Shown in pieces: positions 17,590-25,314 of a stretch of DNA of 64,000 nucleotides (positions within the stretch are counted from its first letter, which is position 1; every line of letters starts with the position of its first letter). Location of the stretch: assembly GCF_015207605.1 (NCBI RefSeq), contig NZ_JADEWO010000014.1:1-64000 (forward strand). The letters run 5' to 3'. The notes beneath the pieces are model-generated. The model was not told where the DNA came from, ran no database searches, and was given only the letters and a program-made list of their open reading frames with translations. The stretch is from Oculatella sp. LEGE 06141. GTDB taxonomy: Bacteria > Cyanobacteriota > Cyanobacteriia > Elainellales > Elainellaceae. Made by a program: the position numbers and the translations under genes.

Positions 17590-20500
17590 TCAAAGGATAA
17601 ATTGTTCATTAGATAAATTTATCATTCGTTGTCTATCCTGATGTGGTGATCGCTCCCTTTCCACCAACATCCCCTCCAAGTCACCAGCAGAATCCTCTGA
17701 CAGTGACACTGTTTCCTCACCTGTATGTAGATTCCCTCGACAAATCGTTCGCCTCGCTTCATTCCGAACAATAAAGTCACCCGTGGGTTGAACGTAAGCA
17801 GTCCATTTGTCACCCACCTTAAACTGAGCGATTTCAGCATTACCTGACCGGCGCTGCTCGTAGGTTGTGGCTACGGCTGTCACCAGTCCTGAAAACATCT
17901 CCTTACGCCATTGATCTCTATCCAGTTCAGAACTTTGAACAGCTTCGGCACCAGGGAGGACTGGCTCAGGAAGTTGAATGGAATCAGGGTTCAACTTCAG
18001 CACCACACTGGAACCTTCAGGACGTAGATTAGCTTCAAAAGAACTCCCGATCGGTAGCTTAGGAGTATCCGGTGAGAAGGTGCCCAAGTTCTTGTCGTCG
18101 ATCTGGACGATCGGGGTGCCGTTATAACGGTAATACTCTGGATGCGATTCCGGCAGTTCAAACTCCCCCACCTGAATGCTCACGGACTGATTGCGCCATT
18201 GCTTACTGGCAAAGTTCTCCCCGGCAAAGTCATTGTGGCGGATACCCAAAACCTTAATCTCATCGAACTGAAATGCCTGAAGCTGCTGACAGACTTCCTC
18301 AGTCAACAAGTTGTATGCCAGCGCCCCCACGCCTGAATCCTGCCGAGATTCCGCCCAGATATGATCAGCGGGAGGAATAATTCGCAAATCATCGGGTACA
18401 CGAAGTTCATCCAGATCGTTAACATTTTTGCCAAACTTCGCCTCCAGCTTTTCAACCAAACGGGGCGGAAGATCTTTGAGCGCAAACTCAATCATCGGTA
18501 GCTGCGGATGAATCATCGCATCAAATTGAATACCTTTGTGCTCTAAGGTTTCCTTCCACCGAATCGCATCCGCCCCAAACGGTACACTCAACACATAGGC
18601 ATCTCTGGGTAGCGCTTCACTGGGTACTTCATAGCCATGCTGAAGGGCAAAGGTGATATCCAGTTGCTCTGCCAATGCCAGACAATCCCGACGATGCCGA
18701 TCCATCTCTGGGCGCGTGTGCTGGGTATACCAGAGTGCCGCGGCTCCCTCAAAACGCTCTTCCGGAGTCGGAAACAATTCATCGATCTCAGCCCGATAGC
18801 TGTCGTAAAGCTTGCCCAATTCCTCATTGAAAGCATCCCGGTCTTCCCCCACCCGTTCCTGAATTTCATCCCTGGCTTGCTGGAACCGGATCTTCAGTTC
18901 CTCTGCCCACTCCAACGCATCCACAGACAACTCATCTTTCGGAAATAAATAGCGGAACTCGTGGCGATCGCGGCTCCGAATGCGGGTCGGCTCCCACAAG
19001 GGGTTAACTACTTCTCTGGAAAGCACATTGATCGAGCCAGGAGCATCGGCAGGCATCGCAAAACTCCGATAGAGGCGATCGTCCTTCTTAAAGTCAAAAA
19101 AGTGGCTGGGATGAGATTCTGACCAGCGTTTTGCATCCGAAAGCAGATTCTCCCCTTCGATCTCCTTGATATCCTCCAACCGCTCTGCACTTTTGGGCGA
19201 ATCGACCTCGACCTGAAGTGCCTGAAACAGACGGTTGAGTAGTTTTCGTTGACGGCGCTCAAACCGCTCAACATTCTCCCCTTCCCCCGGCATCGACGAT
19301 TGCACCCGCCCAATGTTGGTTGCCACCAAACCTACCTTGTTCTGATTCGCTGCCGCCGCAATCTGAGCCAAATTCTGATACTTTGAGCCACCATCATCAG
19401 TTACAACTTCGCTGTAAGCCAGCTTGGGGCGTTGCTTTACTGCCTCAAATCGTCCTGGCTCGCCCGCTCGCAGCGTTTCTTTGGCAAGGTTAGGCAACTG
19501 GCTAGCAGGGCTAACCATGAGTTGATCGCCATCGAAGTCTGCCTGATGATATTCCTCAGCATCTTGGGGGTTTATCCAAATGACATTGCGAGTTTTCTTG
19601 AGTTCCGGGTCATGGCTGTTGCGGTAGAGACGGATATTGTCTGAGTTAACGATTGGGTAGCGAGTCAGAATCACATCGCCTTCTGGCAGATGAGGCACAC
19701 AAACCGTGCCACGCGGTAAGTCATCCGATGGCATCGCCATACCAGAACTATGGCTGTAGCCGCTCTTAATCGCTAAATCTCGCCATCTACCCGCTACATA
19801 ATCCGTTGCAAACTTCCGAAACTTGGGAGTTTCAACCAATTGCCCATATTTATCGCTTCGCAGCAGTGAAATCCAGCGAGATTCCTGCACCTGACTGTTG
19901 GCATTACCATCCTCATCCTCAAAGTCTTCTTCCGACCGCTCCTGTCGCCGTTGCTGCTCTTTGTCGTATTCCTGCACGATGTATCGTGCCAGTGCCAAAG
20001 GATGCCGCTGTAAATCTGCCAAAACTTTGGCTTTTTCCTCGGTCGGCTGCTTCAAATCCTGCCGCACTGCATCCTCGGAATACCAGATGGTAAATTGCCA
20101 GCTATTATCGTAACTGGTGGCTCTGGCATTGCCCCGGTTGCCCATTGCGGCTCGCGGAAACTCATAATCTCCACACGGAACCAGCTCGTCCAACCGGGCT
20201 TTTTTAATCCCCTTAATCGACGATCGATCCATGATGATGTCATAGCCCTCTGCCTCAGTCAGTCGGGCATCAGGCAGTAGCGTTCCCTTAGATAAGAAGC
20301 TGACACGCGGACAGTTTTCCTCGCTTCCTTCTGCCCATTGCTTCCTCCAGGCAAACCGGAATTGAAACGGGCAATTCTGCTCACCCCCTAATTGACGAGC
20401 AAGTTGCGGCGAAATCTTACCGTGACAATCTCCAGTCTTGTAGTGAGCATACTCTGGGTCATTAAAATCCACAATTTTGACCCGCAGGTTCTCCAACGTG

Positions 20501-20880
20501 TCAGACCCTTTGTAGCAGTTACTCACCAATAGAGAACCATACCGACAGGCAGTATCCGGCTCTGTCGCAAATAATCGCCGGATCTTCTGACGCAGATCCG
20601 CATCCGCAAAGTAATAACTGTTGCCAGAACTAAACGTGAGCCGCCGCGAAATACCATCAGCAAAATCTCGTCTGCGTAGATGATTTGCGTCTGGATTACG
20701 ATGGTCAATTTTTACTAGCAGCAACGATTGCAACTCCTCTGGTTCAAACACCTGTTCCAGCAAGGAGTTTTTGATAATTTCCGGCTCAGACAAATACCGT
20801 CCCTTCCCGTTGTTGTGCGCCCCATCAAAAATCGGGATGCTGAGACCGGAACCTTCAATGACCCGCGTGGTCAGATCCAT
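17590..20880 (-). CDS. Single-chain double-psi beta-barrel RNA polymerase homologue (RDR/QDE-1/YonO type)
   Basis: A 1096-residue protein. HQADFDGDQLMV places DFDGD at residues 448-452. This matches the Mg-binding DxDGD loop shared by the beta' subunit of RNA polymerase (NADFDGD) and eukaryotic RNA-dependent RNA polymerases. Other landmarks occur in the order of the RDR family. FADGISR is at 73-79. DCHGKISPQLARQLG (151-165) is followed by FQFRFAW and SKGTL, with Lys198 as the candidate first-barrel lysine (RDR: DG.G.IS, then YKGV). ILTRYPIVNSDNIRLYR is at 404-420 (RDR: V.RNP.LHPGDIR). VGLVATNIGRVQS is at 516-528 and ALQVEVDSPKSA at 554-565 (RDR: HS.AVD.PKTG). Both barrels sit on one chain, so this is not a beta' fragment. 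The C-terminal 500 residues are unlike anything I know. It probably makes RNA on the plasmid or on RNA templates. Start: ATG 20880. Confidence 0.8.
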   Translation of the reverse strand: MDLTTRVIEGSGLSIPIFDGAHNNGKGRYLSEPEIIKNSLLEQVFEPEELQSLLLVKIDHRNPDANHLRRRDFADGISRRLTFSSGNSYYFADADLRQKIRRLFATEPDTACRYGSLLVSNCYKGSDTLENLRVKIVDFNDPEYAHYKTGDCHGKISPQLARQLGGEQNCPFQFRFAWRKQWAEGSEENCPRVSFLSKGTLLPDARLTEAEGYDIIMDRSSIKGIKKARLDELVPCGDYEFPRAAMGNRGNARATSYDNSWQFTIWYSEDAVRQDLKQPTEEKAKVLADLQRHPLALARYIVQEYDKEQQRRQERSEEDFEDEDGNANSQVQESRWISLLRSDKYGQLVETPKFRKFATDYVAGRWRDLAIKSGYSHSSGMAMPSDDLPRGTVCVPHLPEGDVILTRYPIVNSDNIRLYRNSHDPELKKTRNVIWINPQDAEEYHQADFDGDQLMVSPASQLPNLAKETLRAGEPGRFEAVKQRPKLAYSEVVTDDGGSKYQNLAQIAAAANQNKVGLVATNIGRVQSSMPGEGENVERFERRQRKLLNRLFQALQVEVDSPKSAERLEDIKEIEGENLLSDAKRWSESHPSHFFDFKKDDRLYRSFAMPADAPGSINVLSREVVNPLWEPTRIRSRDRHEFRYLFPKDELSVDALEWAEELKIRFQQARDEIQERVGEDRDAFNEELGKLYDSYRAEIDELFPTPEERFEGAAALWYTQHTRPEMDRHRRDCLALAEQLDITFALQHGYEVPSEALPRDAYVLSVPFGADAIRWKETLEHKGIQFDAMIHPQLPMIEFALKDLPPRLVEKLEAKFGKNVNDLDELRVPDDLRIIPPADHIWAESRQDSGVGALAYNLLTEEVCQQLQAFQFDEIKVLGIRHNDFAGENFASKQWRNQSVSIQVGEFELPESHPEYYRYNGTPIVQIDDKNLGTFSPDTPKLPIGSSFEANLRPEGSSVVLKLNPDSIQLPEPVLPGAEAVQSSELDRDQWRKEMFSGLVTAVATTYEQRRSGNAEIAQFKVGDKWTAYVQPTGDFIVRNEARRTICRGNLHTGEETVSLSEDSAGDLEGMLVERERSPHQDRQRMINLSNEQFIL

Positions 20881-20972
20881 TACCTATGTTCGTGATATAA
20901 ACGTACTACTATCTGGTTCAGAAAGCGTTAGACTGTTTTCTGACCTTTACATGAAGCAGTAGTGGCAAAATC

Positions 20973-20991
20973 AGCCATGTGGCTATTTTTT
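20973..20991 (+). terminator. Small hairpin with T-run in the leader of the 21016 gene
   Basis: AGCC-ATGT-GGCT followed by ATTTTTT, 25 bases before the start codon at 21016. The stem is only 4 bp, so it is a weak terminator or attenuator at best. Confidence 0.3.
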
Positions 20992-21015
20992 AGTTGCTAA
21001 ACAAGGAGGATAGCT

Positions 21016-21342
21016 ATGTCCTGGCAAATCAAACGGTTGGAAAATGGTTTGCTGGTTCAGGAATATGATCAGGAACCCGACGATGAAAGCGAAGAACTCC
21101 TGACCCCAGATGGCAGAACTCAAGATGAATGCCATCCTCGGTTTGCTCATCTCAAGCCTGGGGAAAGTTTGGTACTACCCGATGAACCCAAAACCACGAC
21201 TTCTGGTTCCTGGTATCCCAGTCAGTATGAGGATCTGGGCGAGTTTTTGAACGGTGATCCGGGGGCGATCGATAAGTTAGATAGCGGTAGCGGCTCTCGT
21301 CGCTACAACTGGCGCTATTACGAACCTGACGAATCTCTATGA
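21016..21342 (+). CDS. Small acidic protein of unknown function
   Basis: A 108-residue protein with an excellent ribosome site (AAGGAGG, 7 bases before the ATG). It is acidic, with no membrane segment, and ends NWRYYEPDESL. It starts 135 bases from the divergently oriented RNA polymerase homologue and may share its control region. It lies 28 bases upstream of the Rpn-family gene. I do not recognise it. Confidence 0.65.
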   Translation: MSWQIKRLENGLLVQEYDQEPDDESEELLTPDGRTQDECHPRFAHLKPGESLVLPDEPKTTTSGSWYPSQYEDLGEFLNGDPGAIDKLDSGSGSRRYNWRYYEPDESL

Positions 21343-21370
21343 TTACAGGTAATACACGGGTTAACGTTGC

Positions 21371-22333
21371 ATGAGCGATGAACCAATCATTCAAGCTACC
21401 AATCCATCTGAACCACAAGCCAGTTTTGATGACCCTTGGAAAGAAGGGCTAGAGCTTTATTTTGAGCCATTCTTAGCATTTTTCTTCCCAGTCGTGCATG
21501 AACTGATTGACTGGAGACGAAGCTATGAGTCGCTGGAGCAAGAATTTCAGCAGTTTGTTAAAGACAGCGAACTGGGAAAACGATTCACCGACAAGCTGTT
21601 CAAAGTTTGGCAACAGGATGGCGAAGAAACCTGGATACTCGTACATATAGAAGTCCAGTCCCAGGAGGACTCCGGCTTCGCAGAGAGAATGTTCGTGTAT
21701 AACTATCGCTGCTTCGATCGCTACCGTAAACCTGTGATCAGCCTTGCTGTTTTGGGCGATGAGCGTCCAAACTGGCGACCCTCTTCTTACGGTTACGATC
21801 TGGGTGGGTGCCGAGTTGGAATTGAATTTCCGATCGCCAAGCTCATTGACTATGAAGCCCACTGGGAAGAACTGGATCAGAGCCGAAACCCATTTGTTGT
21901 TGTGGTCATGGCTCATTTAAAGACAAAAGCCACGACAGGTCAGCCCCAGCAACGTAAGCAGTGGAAGTGGACACTCGTTCTCAAGCTATTCGAGCAAGGT
22001 TATAGTGAAAGTGATGCGGTGGAGCTATTCAGATTGGTTAGCTGGATGATGACACTGCCTGATAGCCTAGAGCGGGAATTTCTAGCAGAGCTGCGACAGT
22101 ACCAGGAGGAACGGCAAATGCCCTACGTTACTAGCATCGAACGACTAATAAAGGAGGAGGGACAACGCGAGATTATTGAGAATATTCTCAAAGTCCGTTT
22201 TGGCACTTTAGATGAGCAGTTAGCGTCGATTGTTGCCCACTTATTGACTTTATCGCCTGAGGAGTACACACGGCTCTTGCTGGAACTATCCCGTGAAGAT
22301 CTCTTAACACGGTTTAGTCAGCCAGAATCCTGA
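21371..22333 (+). CDS. Rpn-family recombination-promoting nuclease / putative transposase with C-terminal DUF4351
   Basis: A 320-residue protein. The N-terminal two thirds follow the Rpn/YhgA-like PD-(D/E)xK nuclease pattern. It opens with a helical lead (FFPVVHELIDW, residues 35-45) and has the catalytic-looking HIEVQSQ at about 92-98. RMFVYNYRCFDRY follows at about 106-118. Residues 255-315 form a DUF4351-like helical domain (ILKVRFGTLDEQLASIVAHL). Rpn proteins are DNA endonucleases reported to promote RecA-independent recombination and, in some cases, to act in phage defence. They are very abundant in cyanobacteria. It is followed by a gene made only of DUF4351-like repeats. Confidence 0.85.
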   Translation: MSDEPIIQATNPSEPQASFDDPWKEGLELYFEPFLAFFFPVVHELIDWRRSYESLEQEFQQFVKDSELGKRFTDKLFKVWQQDGEETWILVHIEVQSQEDSGFAERMFVYNYRCFDRYRKPVISLAVLGDERPNWRPSSYGYDLGGCRVGIEFPIAKLIDYEAHWEELDQSRNPFVVVVMAHLKTKATTGQPQQRKQWKWTLVLKLFEQGYSESDAVELFRLVSWMMTLPDSLEREFLAELRQYQEERQMPYVTSIERLIKEEGQREIIENILKVRFGTLDEQLASIVAHLLTLSPEEYTRLLLELSREDLLTRFSQPES

Positions 22334-22366
22334 TAATACCTGCTAACCAAAGAGATAGGAGAATGC

Positions 22367-22837
22367 ATGCTTATGCCATCCTATATTGAAGAGTTCAAAC
22401 ATCTGGCAAAACTTGAAGATCGACGATCGGTGGTTCGCCAATTGCTCATGCTGCGGTATGGCACTTTAGATGAGGTATTGTCAGAAGCCATCGATCTAAT
22501 GGCTGAAATGCCATCGAATGAAGTACTCCGTCTTTTGCTGACATGTTCGCGGGAAGAATTACTGACTGGCTTAGAGAACGGTGTCAATCCCTCAACACTT
22601 AAAAAAGATCTTTTCAAAATCATCGGTCCTGTTGAGGAATACTACATTCAAAAGCAAGGAGAAAAGGAAGCTCTAGAAGCTCTAGCAAAATTGCGATTTG
22701 GTGAAATTGACGAAACGCTTAGATCAGCGATCGCCTACCTCCTACAAACTCCAGCCAAGAACTCTATCCATGCCTTATATACGTTGACTCGTGCAGAATT
22801 GGTAGCTCAATTTGGCAAAAAGTCAGGGAAATCTTAA
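22367..22837 (+). CDS. Tandem DUF4351-like domain protein
   Basis: A 156-residue protein with two copies of the domain found at the end of the preceding nuclease. Copy 1 (about residues 18-70) contains LLMLRYGTLDEVLSEAIDLM and CSREELL. Copy 2 (about 100-150) contains LAKLRFGEIDETLRSAIAYL and TRAELV. There is no nuclease core. The ATG at 22367 has AGGAG five bases upstream. It may have arisen by duplication of the C-terminal domain of the 21371 gene, and it could modulate that protein by domain pairing. This is an inference from the visible similarity. Confidence 0.7.
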   Translation: MLMPSYIEEFKHLAKLEDRRSVVRQLLMLRYGTLDEVLSEAIDLMAEMPSNEVLRLLLTCSREELLTGLENGVNPSTLKKDLFKIIGPVEEYYIQKQGEKEALEALAKLRFGEIDETLRSAIAYLLQTPAKNSIHALYTLTRAELVAQFGKKSGKS

Positions 22838-22857
22838 CAATCTTTTGAAAGCAACCA

Positions 22858-25314
22858 CTACTTCCCCGCCCAATTGAGGGCGATCGCCACATCGGCTTTC
22901 ACTGGCACTTTTCTTAAATACTGCTGTCCAGCTTGCTCCATCACTTGCTGAAGAATCTGTGCAGCCTGTTCTGCCTTACCCTCTGGAGCTTCCAGCAAAA
23001 TTTCATCATGCACGGTGCCAATTAATCTAGCTTCCGTTTCCCTCAAGGCTGTAGGCAGTTTTGCTAAGGCAGCTTTGGTAATATCGGCGGCAGTGCCCTG
23101 AACTGGAGTGTTTAGCAGCTCTGTTAGCTTTGGTTCATCCTGCCAGCGCCGAAGGCGATCGCCCATTGTCCGCATCTCCCTGGGCAACCTGCGCTTCATC
23201 GCCCCATGCCAACGGGCAATTCCCTGATATGCCTCAAAATAGCACTTGCGAAAGGTTTCTGCCTGCTTTAGGCTCATCTGCACCCCATAGTTGTTGTAGG
23301 CGTACTCAGCTAACCCTTTTGCACCCATCGCGTAAATCAGCCCAAAATTGACGGCTTTGGCTGCCTGCCGCTCCGATTTCTCAACTTGATCCAAGGATTT
23401 ATCAGCAATCAGGGCAGCGGTGAGTCGGTGCAGGTCTTCATCATTTTGGTATGCCTCAATCATGCGGCGATCGCCACTCAGTTCTGCTGCGACCCGCAAT
23501 TCAATCTGAGAGTAGTCTGCCACGACTAAACGATAGCCTGGAGCCGGAATAAAACAACTGCGAAAGATTTTGTCTCTGGGAATCTGTTGCAAGTTGGGGT
23601 TACGACAGGACATGCGCCCAGTAGCAGCACCCATCTGCTGATAGTCTGGATGAATTCGACCCGTAATGGGGTGAACATGCTTGGGCAGGCTACTACCAAA
23701 CGCCTGAACTGATTTTGCTGCTTTGCGGTAGTCCAGCAACGCTCTGACGGGCGGATGCTCTTCTGCCAGCGGAATCAGCGAAAATTTACTAGTGTTTTCT
23801 ACTGGCACACCCATCTGCTGTAGTGCTTCTAATACCTGCGGCTGACTGTCCAAATTGAGAGAAACTTCATTCCCCAAGAGATCGAGTTGGGCACTCAGCA
23901 AGGCTGGCTGGAACTGTTGTCGCAATTCACCCGCCATCTGGTCTCTTCTTTGTTCTAGTTCTTGTCGCAGAGAATCCCAACGGGAAAGATCGAGTAGCAT
24001 TCCATTGAGTTCCATTTGGGCGATCGCTCCCAAACAATCAAACTCCAATTTGGCAGTTTCCACCAAGCGAACACCTGTTAGCTTAGGCTTCATTACCTCG
24101 CGTAACCGCAGTAAAATCGCTGCATCTCGCGCTGCATACTCTAACTGCTCGGAAGAAAGGCTGGGATTGCTCCAATCACTTCGCTGCTGTTCTTTGGAGA
24201 GTTCTTCTCCCAGATACACCTTGACTAGCTCCGCCAGGTTGTAACCGTGCGATCGTACCCCTGCATCCAGTAATTGTGCCGCTATCATTGTGTCGAACAG
24301 TTTGCCAGCAATGGGAAGTCCTACCTGTTGAAGGAATTTCAAGTCAAATTTGGCATTCTGCAAGACTTTGATTGGCGTACCTTGGAGCAGTTTGCGCAGC
24401 GGAGTTAGCGTTTCCTTGGCAACTTTAAACAGGTCAATGATAATAACCGGCTGGTTAGCCGCAGCAATTTGCACTAAACGAATTCGATCTTTTAAGGGAT
24501 CAAGTCCAGTGGTTTCTGTGTCAACCGCGATCGCCTGACAACTTTGCAAGGGCTTAAGTACTTCCGCAAGTCGTTGTCCATCTTCAACGAACTCATAACT
24601 CACAGCAGCATGAGATGAATTAGAATCTGCTTTCTCATCTATGAAATCTTCTAAATCTAGTACAGATACGCTTTCTGTAGCAGCGATCTGGGCTATTTCT
24701 CGTAGTGGTACCAAGCAATCTGAATCGATCGACTTCAAACCCGAAAATGCATCACTACTACACCAAACACACCAAATATTTTGATGCTGTCGATAAACGT
24801 TGACATACATCTCCTGAACCACCAGTACAGCATCGATTGGAATGCCAGCGGGTACACGATTTGCATCTGGACGGATAACAACTTTCTGACCAATCTCAAA
24901 AGTAGAAGGATCTTGAATTGACGACGTACTGGGCAGAGAAGATGGAAGGTTTTTAGACTCTGGAGTTTGGGATTCCGTTTGGTGCTCTTCTTGAGTATCC
25001 TTTGCCTCTACAGCTTCTGCATCTTCAATTTTTTGATAAAGTGCATCAGAAGAAATAACTTTTTGCCTAGCCATTCTTGAAGGTAAAGGCGGAGGAGTGT
25101 ACCAGGTCTCAATCCAGGTTTCTGTTTCTGTCTTGCTCAGTGGTTCTGTATGATCTGATCTTGAATTTATAGAAACACCTTTAGCACGATTCCTCAAGAA
25201 CTGCTGCTTACGCTCTTTTGCCCAATCCATCAAATCGTTGTAGAAGGGATCTACTGAAGTGTTTAGTTCAACATCTGATGATGGTGCAGTAGAGCTAGAG
25301 ATCCTCAAATTCAT
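22858..25314 (-). CDS. polA: DNA polymerase I (family A) with 3'-5' exonuclease, no 5' nuclease
   Basis: The ATG at 25314 has GGGAGGGG upstream, overlaps the end of the primase-helicase gene by 20 bases, and gives 818 residues. Residues 1-240 are a low-complexity, plasmid-specific region with a small beta-rich segment. The DnaQ/RNase D-like exonuclease follows: AVDTETTGLDP near 263, then FDTMIAAQLLDAG and DAAILLRL. The polymerase domain holds motif A VVADYSQIELR near 595, motif B RQAAKAVNFGLIYAMG near 655 and motif C VHDEILLE near 768. It has no N-terminal 5' nuclease like that of chromosomal Pol I. In operon with the primase-helicase, it is the best candidate for the plasmid replicative polymerase. 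Confidence 0.95.
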   Translation of the reverse strand: MNLRISSSTAPSSDVELNTSVDPFYNDLMDWAKERKQQFLRNRAKGVSINSRSDHTEPLSKTETETWIETWYTPPPLPSRMARQKVISSDALYQKIEDAEAVEAKDTQEEHQTESQTPESKNLPSSLPSTSSIQDPSTFEIGQKVVIRPDANRVPAGIPIDAVLVVQEMYVNVYRQHQNIWCVWCSSDAFSGLKSIDSDCLVPLREIAQIAATESVSVLDLEDFIDEKADSNSSHAAVSYEFVEDGQRLAEVLKPLQSCQAIAVDTETTGLDPLKDRIRLVQIAAANQPVIIIDLFKVAKETLTPLRKLLQGTPIKVLQNAKFDLKFLQQVGLPIAGKLFDTMIAAQLLDAGVRSHGYNLAELVKVYLGEELSKEQQRSDWSNPSLSSEQLEYAARDAAILLRLREVMKPKLTGVRLVETAKLEFDCLGAIAQMELNGMLLDLSRWDSLRQELEQRRDQMAGELRQQFQPALLSAQLDLLGNEVSLNLDSQPQVLEALQQMGVPVENTSKFSLIPLAEEHPPVRALLDYRKAAKSVQAFGSSLPKHVHPITGRIHPDYQQMGAATGRMSCRNPNLQQIPRDKIFRSCFIPAPGYRLVVADYSQIELRVAAELSGDRRMIEAYQNDEDLHRLTAALIADKSLDQVEKSERQAAKAVNFGLIYAMGAKGLAEYAYNNYGVQMSLKQAETFRKCYFEAYQGIARWHGAMKRRLPREMRTMGDRLRRWQDEPKLTELLNTPVQGTAADITKAALAKLPTALRETEARLIGTVHDEILLEAPEGKAEQAAQILQQVMEQAGQQYLRKVPVKADVAIALNWAGK

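Noticed and set aside
17590-20880. Fragment or paralogue of the normal RNA polymerase beta' subunit
   Set aside because: Only the DFDGD loop resembles beta'. The surrounding motifs and the candidate first-barrel lysine on the same chain fit the RDR/YonO branch, and zinc-ribbon and other beta' domains are absent.
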